A DNA stretch of 64,000 nucleotides from Phocaeicola sartorii JCM 17136 = DSM 21941 (GCF_000614185.1 NZ_BAKM01000002.1:1-64000); one strand, 5' to 3'; positions 50,525-60,786 are shown, numbered from the stretch's first letter. Numbers and translations: made by a program. The notes: a model not told the origin generated them from the letters alone.

Positions 50525-51676
50525 TTATATTGATGATTTTCTAAACCAAGGTCTTTCTGTTTTTTCTTTCGTTAAACAATCTATCAAATATTTTGCAATA
50601 ATTTTTCCACTGATACATTCTTGTGCCCATCTTTGGCGGAATTCTTTGTTTTTTCTTATCTCGGTTATATTTTCAAGGCAATATTGCATAATGGTAGCTA
50701 GTTGTTTGTAATCTCGACTTCGGAATACTTTACCACATCTTTCATCGTTCAGTAATTCTTTTGCACCACATTTATCACTACAAATAACGTATAATCCTTT
50801 CGATAATGCTTCATTTACTACGGCTCCCCACCCATCATAAATACTGGGCAATATTAGGATGTCATGAATCGCTAATATATCAGGAATTTCAGAATTCTTT
50901 TTTTTGCCCAAAAGTTTGATGTTTGTTAGTGTTTTCGTTTTGATATAGGTCTCTAATTTATTACGTTCTGCTCCATCGCCAATGTAACTTATTTGACAAT
51001 TGTTTGCTTTGTTGTGTTTGCAGATCCTATTTTGGGCTTTTAGTATATCCAATACTGCTTTTCGCCAAGATAGACTGCCTACATATATAAAATGTACATT
51101 AGAAGAAAGTTGCGGAGTTGTTGGCAGTGATCTTGTGAATTCTTCATTATAGGTGCAATAACTGAAAGGAAATATATCCCATTGTTTCCATACTGAGTGG
51201 AAATACTTTACAGCATCATTCCCCATTGCAAATACAGCTTGTATATGAGGAGCATACTTACGGTCTTGTATTAGAAAGCGAATGCGGTGTAACCATAGTG
51301 GCTTTCCATTGGCATGACCGAAAGCGAAAGTATTAGGACGCTCTGTTATTAACCCTCGTTTTAAATTGTATTTTAAACTGCATTGAAAGGCTTGAAATAC
51401 AAAATGAAATCCCCTTATTCCTGAAAACAAATGATAACTGTTCTCAGGATTTGTACATAGCAATTGTTCCACTTGCTGGGGGGAAGGAGAAACATATACA
51501 TCGCATTTGTCTAATCCGGGGAAAGAAGCTATGTCCCATCCCATATCTTTACGCGATTTGTTTATTGTTTCTTCTGCTACTATTACTACTTTATTTACTC
51601 TTGCGTCTTCAAGTAAATGAATGATGTAGGGTAATTGATGGGGACTAAGACAATTTTGCCAAAATACGATTCTCAT
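50525..51676 (-). CDS. Family 4 glycosyltransferase
   Basis: 383 residues. The N-terminus RIVFWQNCLSPHQLPYIIHL is a variant GT-B start in which the glycine loop is replaced by an SPHQ motif, as in several Bacteroidales capsule transferases. The C-terminal half is regular: HFIYVGSLSWRKAVLDILKA, ISYIGDGAERNKLE, and ILPSIYDGWGAVVNEALSKG (DGWGAVVNEA in the E-x7-E place with Asp for the first Glu). Intact. Position in the middle of the capsule operon suggests one step in repeat-unit assembly. Confidence 0.82.
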   Translation of the reverse strand: MRIVFWQNCLSPHQLPYIIHLLEDARVNKVVIVAEETINKSRKDMGWDIASFPGLDKCDVYVSPSPQQVEQLLCTNPENSYHLFSGIRGFHFVFQAFQCSLKYNLKRGLITERPNTFAFGHANGKPLWLHRIRFLIQDRKYAPHIQAVFAMGNDAVKYFHSVWKQWDIFPFSYCTYNEEFTRSLPTTPQLSSNVHFIYVGSLSWRKAVLDILKAQNRICKHNKANNCQISYIGDGAERNKLETYIKTKTLTNIKLLGKKKNSEIPDILAIHDILILPSIYDGWGAVVNEALSKGLYVICSDKCGAKELLNDERCGKVFRSRDYKQLATIMQYCLENITEIRKNKEFRQRWAQECISGKIIAKYLIDCLTKEKTERPWFRKSSI

Positions 51677-51748
51677 AAATATTTTAGAAATAGTTATTAT
51701 TTTTTAGATAATATCTTGTAATAGTTTTGCATCCCATTGCTGGACTTA

Positions 51749-52904
51749 TCAATTTGTTCGAGATTTATTGATATGAGTCTTTTTGATTTGACTTTTAAAA
51801 TTTGTTTTTATCCAATTATCAAAATCAATGGTACGTTGTTTCCATTCATGGAGTAATGGGTTGATGTTTAATTCCCATTTGTTTGCTTTTACTGTTTCTT
51901 GGATCGATTTTGCTAATGAAGAAACAGAAGATGGTTCGAAGTAAATCCCATTATTTCCTAAGACTTCATAAGGCTCTCCTATTTTACATGTTATGATGGG
52001 TTTTTATATGGGAGATACATATATAGTTTGCTTGGGCATCTGGCCCAATCTTGTATAGTATCATTCATTGGAGATATGAATGCGTCTGTAAGCGTAAAAT
52101 ATGCAGCAATATCTTCTTCTTTAACAAATCCTTGTGTATGTATAAATTCGCTTAATTGTTTTTCTTTAATGTAGTTAACGACTTTGGAATAGTCGGGACC
52201 TTTCCCTAATAATAATAAATGAAGATTAGGATTGTCAGAATGTATAATTTCAAATGCTTTTATCATGGTGAAAGTACCATAATTTTTAGCTAGACTACCT
52301 AAAAAAACGAAAAAGTATTGGCCTTTATCTTTTCTAATAGGTAAATGTGCAGTGTTTTCATTAATATTACATATACTTTTTGAATAAGCATAGGGAAAAT
52401 AAAGCATCGGACAATTAAAACGGAATATTTTGTGGCTTCTTTTTTGGAAGACTGTCTGTAAGTATTGACTAGCATTTAATATGCCATCCGCATATATTAT
52501 AGAATAATATTCTAATATATATGATTTTATTCGACTCCGTAAACTAGAATCTTTAATATAGGATGGTAGTTCTGAATGTTCTAATAACTTAATACATGAG
52601 CTTTTTACTTTTACAATGTTTCTAAAAACAAAGGCGCAAATATAAATAAAATTAGGGTTTAATTTCTTTTTAATATTTTATTTTTAGCTTTTCTTTCTTC
52701 CTGTGCAGAGCATTTGGGGAAATATTTTATGCTTATATCTGAATTGCATTCTAAGCTGGCCCTATGGCGGTTTTCTAAACAATCTTCCATGATAATAGAG
52801 ACTTTCCAACCCAATGTTTGTAGATGGTTGGCCATACCAAGAGCTCTCTTAGCTGTAGCTATGTCTTTGATGTCTCCTGTAGTAATAAAGGTGATTTTTT
52901 GCAT
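51749..52904 (-). pseudogene. Family 4 glycosyltransferase, broken by two frameshifts
   Basis: Start taken at 52904 (QKITFITTGDIKDIATAKRA), because an upstream ATG at 52931 overlaps the Wzy gene deeply. The first break is at the T5 run 52667-52671; with one base added the frame continues through KLNPNFIYICAFVFRNIV and NASQYLQTVFQKRSHKI into YFFVFLGSLAKNYGTFTMI, LLLLGKGPDYSKV and DAFISPMNDTIQDWARCPSK. A second at the T5 run 52001-52005 restores KKPIITCKIGEPYEVLG and a tail up to a TGA at 51749-51751. Restored length is about 386 residues. Both breaks are single missing bases in A/T runs. Confidence 0.75.
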
Positions 52905-54108
52905 ATTTTTTATGGATTCTTTTGAATACAAAATATTTTTGATATGTGATTAGAATGAAGGCCATTTCAATGGGTACTACGTATCTAAATGCTGATTGGG
53001 GAGAGAAAAGCATGGTCCATATAAAATCTATTAGAAATGCAACTGTAACGTAAGTATAAGCATCGTTTGTTTTTAATGTTTTTTTTGCCATGTATATTAT
53101 ATAGATAAATATCAGCATCATAGTGAATAAAGCAAATATACCATTCATCATTCCTATACCGATTAGTACGGAGTGAGATGGTATTTCGTCATATAATATA
53201 TTGTAAATATTATATTTCCCATTGTTTATTTTAGCTTGTAATTTATGATATTTCATACCTGGGTCCTTAGGCCAAGCTCCCCAACCAGTCCATGGCTTAT
53301 CTGTAAATGCTTGATATCCGACAAAAACCTCAGATCTTCCCATCATTAGTAAATTAATAGGATTATATGGATTTTCTGCTCTAAATAGTTGCTCTGAATT
53401 CCCTGATCGAATCTTCCCTTCCAATACTTGATTAACGTAAAAGCAATATGAAGTGTAGATGGAGACGCTTGCTATAATCAAAACGATTTTGAAATTAGCA
53501 AAATGAAGCTGTTGTGATGCTCTTTTTATATAGCTTAACAGACCTGTCATGAAAATAATTCCTCCTCCGCTTCTTGCACCTAATATGATAAGGAGAATAC
53601 CCAGAGTAATAGCTATGTATTCTGTTTTCCATTTTTGTGTTGTAGAGGCTAGAAAAATTAAAGAATAGGACAGAATAGGGACTAATGTGAATTTTAATAA
53701 TGCGATAAAAGCACTGTCTTCAATGTTTATACTTTCTATATCTTTTCCGAAAATAATAAATCTCAATATTAATCCTAGTAAAGCGAAAGAAATGAGTGAA
53801 CGGCTTTTTTTTAAATATGTATATAAAAATATAATATGTAAATAAGACAATATATTTATAGCAATTCCTTTAGCGGCACTATTGAAGTTGTTATCAATGG
53901 CTATTTCGGTAATAATTTGTATTACAATTAAAAGAGTGTATAAGATAGTAAATCTACCTATTTCTTTATTCTTTCTGAAATTTATTTTTTTTATATAGAA
54001 GAAAGATGTGGCAATAAGAAATATTTCACTAATAGATATTTCTCCTATTAAATTGAATTTTATACCATATCCTAATTCAAATAATATAAGTATAATCTTG
54101 TTTATCAT
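52849..54108 (-). CDS. wzy: O-antigen/capsule polymerase Wzy-like membrane protein
   Basis: 419 residues with at least ten hydrophobic segments. The loop GMKYHKLQAKINNGKYNIYN followed by EIPSHSVLIGIGMMNGIFA lies where O-antigen ligase/polymerase proteins have their large periplasmic loop and the conserved His. The segment ILGARSGGGIIFMTGLLSYI is in the family position as well. This is the polymerase of the second capsule locus; a matching flippase is at 56570-57922. The 3' end is odd: it overlaps the next gene by 56 bases and ends in a basic tail. One missing T near 52930 would give a stop directly before the next ATG, so the true end may be earlier. Confidence 0.78.
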   Translation of the reverse strand: MINKIILILFELGYGIKFNLIGEISISEIFLIATSFFYIKKINFRKNKEIGRFTILYTLLIVIQIITEIAIDNNFNSAAKGIAINILSYLHIIFLYTYLKKSRSLISFALLGLILRFIIFGKDIESINIEDSAFIALLKFTLVPILSYSLIFLASTTQKWKTEYIAITLGILLIILGARSGGGIIFMTGLLSYIKRASQQLHFANFKIVLIIASVSIYTSYCFYVNQVLEGKIRSGNSEQLFRAENPYNPINLLMMGRSEVFVGYQAFTDKPWTGWGAWPKDPGMKYHKLQAKINNGKYNIYNILYDEIPSHSVLIGIGMMNGIFALFTMMLIFIYIIYMAKKTLKTNDAYTYVTVAFLIDFIWTMLFSPQSAFRYVVPIEMAFILITYQKYFVFKRIHKKYAKNHLYYYRRHQRHSYS

Positions 54109-55236
54109 ATTATTTTTTGCAGAAAATCATTGTATCTTTTACTGTATGCTTGTGTGCTGAAAATATTATTTATATTTTCTATTGTGGTACGCATTCCTTT
54201 CTGTTTATCTGCTAATATTAAAGCTTCTTTTATACATTTACACAGAGAATCTAAGTTATATGGATCAAAAACTTTTATCCATTCACTATTTGTCATATCT
54301 TTTAAAGTTTCTCCTCCTGTAAATTTTGAACAAACTAAAGGCAATCCGGATGCAATAGCTTGAAGTTGTACCATCGCTAAGCCTTCTTGCCTAGATGAAA
54401 GAACTGATATTTTAGCTTTTTCAAAATAATGGGTGATTTCAGATTGTTCTACACATCCGATATCTGTGAAATTGCTTTCTTTTGGAAATGGCATACTGCA
54501 AGATCCAATATGTAATAGTCTTAATTTTAAATGTTTGCAAGCTTCGGCTAACAGATCACAGCCTTTCATCCAACTCCAATTGCCTACCATGATTATATCG
54601 TAATTGTCATTGTTGTTTAGCTTTGTTGGGGGGAAAAGAGAAAGGTCAACACCATATGGATTTATAAAAAGCCTATTAGGAGATACGCCATATTTAATAA
54701 ATGTATCAAAAACAGAAGATGAAGCGATTGAAATGTAATCTACGAATTCGTACATTTCTATTTCTCTTTTAATGGCATAGTCAGATACCAATGAATAATA
54801 TGGATTGTTTTTAGTACTATTCCTACTTATATTTTGTTCATCGTAGATTTTTTTTAATTCTAAAGTATGTACACTGCCCCTTTCTAATATCGTAATCGCT
54901 TTGTATTTGTTTTTAGCTTTTTTAAAAGCAAAATTGTAGATACTACTCATTGCTATAAAGACATCACACTTTTTCATAAATAATCCAATTAGATGGTCAA
55001 GGACAAACCATTCTAATTTCATTGACCAAACAGAGCGATTTGATAATTTTATACATGCTAATACTGGCAGCATTAGCCAAAAAAAGTGAATAAGAGCATT
55101 TTTTTTTCAAACCAAATGTTTGTAATCGTTTTGTTGGAACATATGAATAGAATCTAACAGTATGTCCTTGTTTTTCTAGTTCTCGTGCTAAATCACAAAT
55201 GTGAAATCTTCCAGAAGCTGCTATGTTAATAATCAT
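54105..55236 (-). pseudogene. Family 4 glycosyltransferase, frame broken at an A9 run
   Basis: The start INIAASGRFHICDLARELEK and VRFYSYVPTKRLQTFGL is continued, in another frame, by NALIHFFWLMLPVLACIKLS, then IASSSVFDTFIKYGVSPNRL, IIMVGNWSWMKGCDLLAEAC and SRQEGLAMVQLQAIASGLPL. The break lies exactly at a run of nine A's (T9 on the plus strand, 55099-55107). One base too many would explain it, the opposite sign to all other breaks in the window. Such runs are known sites of replication or transcription slippage. Restored length is about 377 residues. It overlaps Wzy by four bases (ATGA). Confidence 0.75.
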
Positions 55237-55279
55237 AATCTTTTGTGTATTAAAAAATATTTAAAACCCGCTAGCGGAA

Positions 55280-55513
55280 TTAAATCAGCGCATATTTAAT
55301 TCTGCCAATCGGTTTTTTATTTTGTTTGTTAATATATTGTAGGATAAACAATGTGTTGATTTTCATGATGATATGAGTGGATAATTCTTTTGTATCCTTT
55401 GCATAGTTCCGAACAGCCATGAATTGATCACAAAGTTGTGAAAAAAGTGTCTCAATCTTTTTTATCAGATGAAGTGGCCCAAGGGTTGATATTATAACTT
55501 TTATTTTTTGCAT
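55280..55513 (-). mobile_element. Remnant: glycosyltransferase start fused to the end of an IS982-family transposase
   Basis: A 77-residue frame of mixed origin. Residues 1-17 (MQKIKVIISTLGPLHLI) look like the N-terminus of a capsule glycosyltransferase. From residue 18 on, IETLFSQLCDQFMAVRNYAK and the C-terminal LQYINKQNKKPIGRIKYALI match the end of IS982-type transposases as found in Bacteroides. A ten-base palindrome, CCGCTAGCGG, at 55268-55277 lies just after the stop and could belong to the IS end. So an IS982 element inserted in a glycosyltransferase gene and most of both was later lost. Recognition of IS982 is from memory of the family and not searched. Confidence 0.6.
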
Positions 55514-55541
55514 GATATTATTAAATTAATTATACTAATAT

Positions 55542-56524
55542 TCATTCACCAAACAACAGCAGGCTCAAAGTCTTGTTCTTATTTAGAAATTTATAAATCA
55601 TGACTGACAGAAAAATATCTATTGCAGTAAAGCATATTAGTGTGATTAGATTGTTTGTGCTAATATGTAATATCCCATTTATTATTAGAAGTTTCTGATG
55701 CAAAACATAAACAGGTAATGTTATTATGCCTATCTTCGCAATTAAAATAGTAATATTTTTAATATTTTGTAAATAGCTTGTTAACCATATAATACAAATG
55801 CTTCCACTCAATCCTGCTATAAAACGTATAAAAGCTGATGAATGATAGTCTGTTGTAAAAATGCTATCAGGCATTCGATACATTGAATGTTCAAATGTAT
55901 AGACTTTCATTGTAGCTATGAATATCAATAAAAATAAAACTCCTATCTTATAAGAACATTTACTCCAATCGTATTTCCTTAGTGCTATTGCGGTAACAAA
56001 AAAAGGCATAAGATATTTTAGTTCACGCATCATCCATAATTGGGGAGCGACATAAATCATCAAATAAACACATCCCCAAGCAATATATTTATATTTGGAA
56101 TAAAATCGTTCTATCACTGCACCTGTTATCTGCAAAATAAATAATAGAGTAAGATACCATGCTCCTGTTAATATTAAATCGATAAAGTATTTAAAATCGA
56201 GATGCTGTGAGCTAAATAATTTGCCCCCCCCCTATTAGAAAACAGGAAAATAGTCCCCATATCAAACTTGGCAAGTATAGATGTATAAAGCGTTTCTTTA
56301 TAAAGTGTGTCATATCTGTTTTTTGAACACTCGGATAAAAAAAAATATCCACTTATAAGCATAAATAATGGCATATGAAATGCATATATAGTTTTCCCTA
56401 TACTCGAGGATTCCCAGTCTGAGTTGAATGTTTGTAAAACATGTCCATACGCAACTAGAATTATTGCTATTCCTTTGAGGAGATCAAAATATATGTTTCT
56501 GGATTTAGTATTAGTGACTTTCAT
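55542..56524 (-). pseudogene. Membrane acyltransferase (family 3), off-frame at a G9 tract
   Basis: The start NIYFDLLKGIAIILVAYGHV and the FHMPLFMLISGYFF segment are the signature of membrane O-acyltransferases (Acyl_transf_3) with multiple hydrophobic segments. The frame is lost at a run of nine G's on the coding strand (C9 at 56224-56232). With ten G's it runs on without a stop through KLFSSQHLDFKYFIDLI and LTGAWYLTLLFILQITGAVI to the last membrane segments, about 328 residues. It would O-acetylate a capsule sugar. As sequenced it makes only the first 116 residues. Long G runs are classic slippage sites, so on/off switching is possible. Confidence 0.8.
56224..56232. repeat. C9/G9 homopolymer inside an acyltransferase gene
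   Basis: The longest G or C run that I noticed in the window. It is exactly the point where the acyltransferase frame is lost, and ten bases would restore it. Confidence 0.9.
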
Positions 56525-56569
56525 TATCTATGATATTTGTCTGATTACTCGTAAACTTTATAGTATACT

Positions 56570-57922
56570 TTAGCTATGATTTTTTATTTTCTCTGACAGG
56601 ATATGATAATCATTGCGAAACCTGAATAAATCCGTTATTTTCATTCCTAACAATTTGCAAGAATCAGGAAGTATATATATAGCCATCGCTGTTTCAAAAA
56701 GAGTGGTTGCCAATGCTGCTCCATTGAAGCCCCATGCTTTAGATGCAGTGTAACAAACTAATATCGTGAGACATGCCATTGATGTACTGGCTATGGCAAA
56801 ATGTTTAGGCTGGTTGGTCATTCGATAAGATACGACGCTAGTCCACCAAACTGCATTCATAAATACCCCTATCATGAAAATATTCCACGCAGTCTTATCT
56901 ACAGACAGTGCATTCTGTGTCCACCAGTTGTATAAGTCCAACCCGATGATACAAAGGATACAGGCACCAATAAAACCGATTATAATAGAAATATCAACAG
57001 CTATGCGGAATAGCTTTTGAACCAAGGGCAGATTACCGCGCCCGTATTCAAATTGGAGATCTGGAAAAATCGCAGCATTAATAATGCTGAATATTTGATT
57101 CACTGAACGACATACTGTACGTACTGTATTGAATACAGCAACGGCCTCTGCACCTAGTATAATACGGACTACAAATGTAGTACCTTGAAAATAGATGCTT
57201 TGCCAGACTGGTGTGGCCAAATATCCTATACCTTTGGTTGTAATCATTTGAATATCATTGCGTTTTACTTTTCCTTTCAAACCATCAAAAGAAATCATCT
57301 TTCGTCCTATGATCCAATATAGTGCAGTATAACATATAGCAATTAATAGATGAGATAGAGCAAAACCGACAATGCCGCAGCCTGCATGTAAAATAATAAT
57401 GCTGACAATAATATTCAATAAGTTATTTCCTGATCCTAAGAAACTTCCAGTAGCAGCTTTGCGTGCACCTCTATAAAAGCCTTCTGCTAACTGTGTATAA
57501 AATAAGATCAGTTTAGACGCCATCATCATGGTTACAGCCATTATCGCATCACTTGCAGCAATGACTGATTTGGAGAACCAGCCGGCATAGTCACCTATCA
57601 TGATAATGGAAGCTGTCAGTATAGTCCCTAACAATACGGTGGACGTAATAACCCAAAAACCACTTTTATATAGATTAACAGCTTGTTGTTTGTTGTCCGA
57701 TGCGTAAGCTAAAACAAAACTATTACATACGGCAGAGCCAAAACCTAAATCAGAAAAAGCCAATATGCTGGGAACAATGCTTAAGGTGAGCCATTCGCCA
57801 TAATATTCTGCTCCCCATGTGGTAAGAAAAAAAGGAACTAACAGAAGTTGGTCAAATATGCGTATTATTTTTTGAGCGATATTGGCAAGGCCGTTGTTTA
57901 TGATACCTTTGGTTATTCCCAT
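56570..57922 (-). CDS. wzx: Wzx-type polysaccharide flippase
   Basis: 450 residues with about 12 hydrophobic segments. The N-terminus GITKGIINNGLANIAQKIIR and the following LVPFFLTTWGAEYYGEWLTL match polysaccharide transporters of the MOP superfamily; the middle holds the FSDLGFGSAVCNSFVLAY segment typical of this group. It moves lipid-linked capsule units across the inner membrane for polymerisation by Wzy (52849-54108). Intact. It starts one base before the end of the iron-sulfur protein gene's stop region (stop at 57924), so the two are adjacent and coupled. Confidence 0.9.
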   Translation of the reverse strand: MGITKGIINNGLANIAQKIIRIFDQLLLVPFFLTTWGAEYYGEWLTLSIVPSILAFSDLGFGSAVCNSFVLAYASDNKQQAVNLYKSGFWVITSTVLLGTILTASIIMIGDYAGWFSKSVIAASDAIMAVTMMMASKLILFYTQLAEGFYRGARKAATGSFLGSGNNLLNIIVSIIILHAGCGIVGFALSHLLIAICYTALYWIIGRKMISFDGLKGKVKRNDIQMITTKGIGYLATPVWQSIYFQGTTFVVRIILGAEAVAVFNTVRTVCRSVNQIFSIINAAIFPDLQFEYGRGNLPLVQKLFRIAVDISIIIGFIGACILCIIGLDLYNWWTQNALSVDKTAWNIFMIGVFMNAVWWTSVVSYRMTNQPKHFAIASTSMACLTILVCYTASKAWGFNGAALATTLFETAMAIYILPDSCKLLGMKITDLFRFRNDYHILSEKIKNHS

Positions 57923-57923
57923 A

Positions 57924-59030
57924 TTATATCTTACATCTTAAACATTCAAGTGCAAAGAGTGTTTTAGGACCTTTTACTCCGAATAGTTTGTAAAGTACAT
58001 ACATTAATTTGCTTCGAAAATCATTATGACATGGATGTGCCAGTTGGCCACCATCTTTACCTATAGCCTGTTCTAGTGATTCAAGTTCTATGCACGAACC
58101 ATTTTCTTTAAAAAGTTCTTTAAAGTGCTGTGATTTATCAGTATTAAATAACACCAAGGAAGATCCTTTTTCTACATTTATTGGCAATTGGGCATTCTTA
58201 TTATTCCAAAAATCTCCTATTGTAAAATCTGCTGGGCGCTGTCCACCGGCGAAACGGCAACGATAACAACTGTCTCGATAACATTTTCCCCATAAAAAAT
58301 AAGTCATATAATAATCCTTGTTATAAAAGCCTACAAGGACTTTGGAGCTATCTTCTTTATCACGTTTATATTCCGGCTTATATCTAAATCGGAATGTTGT
58401 GAAGTCTTGTTTCTTCTGGGATAACAGGTCTATTACGTATGCTTTGAAATATGGTTGGCTTGGTACTCCATGACATATTAAATCCATTGTTATGAGTTTA
58501 TTATATTCATGTTGAAGGTAAGACTTTAAACCAGCTACGTGACATGGACAGCCACAAAACAGAACAATTCTGTTGGCTTTAAGGATTTTTTTTACTTTTC
58601 GGTAAATATCACCTACATAACTTTGTACGTATTTTGAACCATTTAATTTCTGCAACTCTTCAATGGAATCAATTCCGATGAAGCGGATATTATACTCATT
58701 GTCCATTGTGCATCCAAAAACCATTCCTCCTTGATTGATAACATAACGAGCCATTACACCAAAAGCACCTCCACTACTTGCTTGAGCAAGATACTTTTGA
58801 TTTCGTTCTACAAATACCATTGAATAGGGGAAGTGAAAAGTAGTACGTGCTTTATTTGAAGGGCAGACTTTAGAGCATAGTTTACAATCTACGCATTTGT
58901 TTGCGTCTATTTGAGGATAAAGGAATCCTCTCCAATCTGCTTTCATTGTAATCGCATCGTGAGGACAAATATTAAAACAGGCTTCGCAACCGCTGCAATC
59001 CTTTCTTCTACAAATATCAATAGCTTTCAT
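57924..59030 (-). CDS. F420H2-dehydrogenase beta-subunit-like iron-sulfur protein (capsule locus)
   Basis: 368 residues. Two [4Fe-4S] ferredoxin motifs near the N-terminus: CSGCEACFNICP (about residues 13-24) and CVDCKLCSKVCP (about 41-52). The rest belongs to the FrhB/FdhB-type domain, with QASSGGAFGVMARYVI and FCGCPCHVAGLKSYL, followed by LICHGVPSQPYFKAYV. Proteins of this type occur beside pyruvyl transferases in polysaccharide loci, and its partner here is directly upstream (59035-60177). The function is unknown; a redox step on a sugar or a pyruvyl donor has been considered, which is inference. Confidence 0.86.
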   Translation of the reverse strand: MKAIDICRRKDCSGCEACFNICPHDAITMKADWRGFLYPQIDANKCVDCKLCSKVCPSNKARTTFHFPYSMVFVERNQKYLAQASSGGAFGVMARYVINQGGMVFGCTMDNEYNIRFIGIDSIEELQKLNGSKYVQSYVGDIYRKVKKILKANRIVLFCGCPCHVAGLKSYLQHEYNKLITMDLICHGVPSQPYFKAYVIDLLSQKKQDFTTFRFRYKPEYKRDKEDSSKVLVGFYNKDYYMTYFLWGKCYRDSCYRCRFAGGQRPADFTIGDFWNNKNAQLPINVEKGSSLVLFNTDKSQHFKELFKENGSCIELESLEQAIGKDGGQLAHPCHNDFRSKLMYVLYKLFGVKGPKTLFALECLRCKI

Positions 59031-59034
59031 TTAC

Positions 59035-60177
59035 TTAAAATAGTTGATTTAAGAACTTTTTACTTTCTGATAAACGTAGTTGAAAAATATTCTCTACATG
59101 ATTATAATCTATTGGCTTAAGGATTTCGTCATTTAAACTTTGTCCCCATGGAATATATCGGTGAGTTATTCCATAAGTTGATAGTTGTTCAGTATAACGC
59201 TGGTTTATATCAGCTGATTTACTTAGTTGTTTTCGTTCAAATACAAACAAATTGCGATGAAATAATATAGAAAATATGGTACAATGAAATGAACTTGTAA
59301 AAACAGCTGCTGCATTTGAAATAAGACCTAGAAACTCGGATGGATCTGGACATATAATTATATCATTTTTCATAGTCCATGAATAACCAAACATAGCCAT
59401 TACTACAATTCTTAAATTTTTTTCTTTAGCATATTTTCGGACTACTTCTTCTTGATGTTTTGTGTTTGGGGCGAAATAGCATAATAGGTAGCTTCCTGCT
59501 TCGATACCTTCTGGAAGTTTTGCCATTTTTAGATATTCTTCGCGAGGAATCAACATAGATGGATCAAGTAGGTGTTTGGCTTTAATATGAGGTAATTCTT
59601 CATTTAAAATGTCACAAAGTAATTTTTCTCGAACCGCAACTAAATTGAAATCTTTGACATAAGTTTTATACGCTTTGCGTTGTGTAGGTAGTACAGAACC
59701 TACTCCTACACTTGGACCGAATGCGGCTTTTATTTTACCTGGTTTGACGTAATCCAAAAAATATCTGCGATTTAACATTGTTGCATTCCAAACTTGGTCA
59801 CTGCCTACAATAAAAGCATCAAATTTATCATTTAATTTATCAAAGTCCGCTTGCGTTGTAATTCGGTTGGTAAATAGAATCATTTGCCAGAATTTTGATA
59901 CCCGTTCATCTCTTTTTCGAATTTCGTTAGCAAACTGTTTAGTTAGAATAGCTTCTTCCTTTCTTTTCTTGTTTCTATTTATTTTGTTTTTTATTAATGG
60001 AATTAATTGAGTAAAATAGTACATAAAACCACGATTCAGTATGTCGTCTGGTTGATGGATATAATCTATTACTGTTACATCATGGTTTCTATTTTTTAGA
60101 TAGTGGTAAAGGCCGTAACATTGGAAAAAAGTTCCGGCATTAGGACCTTCATGCCAAGTGGTAATTGCTATTTTCAT
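59035..60177 (-). CDS. Polysaccharide pyruvyl transferase
   Basis: 380 residues. The start KIAITTWHEGPNAGTFFQCY is the pattern of polysaccharide pyruvyl transferases (WcaK/CsaB-like). Further conserved parts are FDAFIVGSDQVWNATMLNRR, FLDYVKPGKIKAAFGPSVGV and, near the end, FTSSFHCTIFSILFHRNLFV with the conserved His. It transfers pyruvate from phosphoenolpyruvate onto a sugar, adding negative charge to the capsule. The frame is intact, in contrast to the other pyruvyl transferase (47057-48015). Only four bases separate it from the iron-sulfur protein gene, its usual companion. Confidence 0.88.
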   Translation of the reverse strand: MKIAITTWHEGPNAGTFFQCYGLYHYLKNRNHDVTVIDYIHQPDDILNRGFMYYFTQLIPLIKNKINRNKKRKEEAILTKQFANEIRKRDERVSKFWQMILFTNRITTQADFDKLNDKFDAFIVGSDQVWNATMLNRRYFLDYVKPGKIKAAFGPSVGVGSVLPTQRKAYKTYVKDFNLVAVREKLLCDILNEELPHIKAKHLLDPSMLIPREEYLKMAKLPEGIEAGSYLLCYFAPNTKHQEEVVRKYAKEKNLRIVVMAMFGYSWTMKNDIIICPDPSEFLGLISNAAAVFTSSFHCTIFSILFHRNLFVFERKQLSKSADINQRYTEQLSTYGITHRYIPWGQSLNDEILKPIDYNHVENIFQLRLSESKKFLNQLF

Positions 60178-60183
60178 ATATTT

Positions 60184-60786
60184 CTAATTTCTTTTTTCCC
60201 AAGTTTTCCGATAGACTTCGTAATCCCCACCCAATAACGACTCCACTATAAGACTAGAGTGTACGCATTTCCTTTTCTTTAATTCTTTAGCCGGATTGCC
60301 ACCGACCACAGACATAGGTTCCACATTCTTTACCACTACGCTTCCGCTTCCCGCTACCGCTCCATAGCCTATTTTCCTGCAACTAGGTAATACAAGAACA
60401 TTGGTTGGAATCCAAGCGTAATCTTCAATAGTGATACCATAATTTTTATGTTCCCAGTCCGGTGAATCTATATTATGTGAGGTTGTGATTATTTCTGTGC
60501 CACTTCCTATGATTACATGGTTGCCTATTGTAATGGGTGAACGCATATCCAGTTTACCCGTTTGGATAGAGGTATGGCTACCCACAGACAAGTTACTGTT
60601 TACTTTTTTTGCCAGCTCCAAAGGCATAATGACACCTTCTCCGATGCTTGCTCCGCGTTTACGTGCAATTCTTCGTGCACGTGCATATTTAAAGTTTTGT
60701 TTCCAACGGATAATAAGGCCTAGCAGGTAGCGTAAACGGCTACGGTCTTGAACATTCCGTTCGTATAAAGTACGATTGTCTTGCAT
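60184..60786 (-). CDS. Hexapeptide-repeat acetyltransferase
   Basis: 200 residues. Left-handed beta-helix repeats run from about residue 45 (GASIGEGVIMPLEL, SVGSHTSIQTGKLD, PITIGNHVIIGSGTEI) to GYGAVAGSGSVVVKNVEPMS and VVGGNPAKELKK. SHNIDSP carries the catalytic-type His of the maltose/galactoside acetyltransferase group. O-acetylation of a capsule sugar is the likely role. It lies six bases before the pyruvyl transferase on the same strand. The N-terminus has a basic helix (residues 10-40) that could be a membrane or protein contact. Confidence 0.86.
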   Translation of the reverse strand: MQDNRTLYERNVQDRSRLRYLLGLIIRWKQNFKYARARRIARKRGASIGEGVIMPLELAKKVNSNLSVGSHTSIQTGKLDMRSPITIGNHVIIGSGTEIITTSHNIDSPDWEHKNYGITIEDYAWIPTNVLVLPSCRKIGYGAVAGSGSVVVKNVEPMSVVGGNPAKELKKRKCVHSSLIVESLLGGDYEVYRKTWEKRN

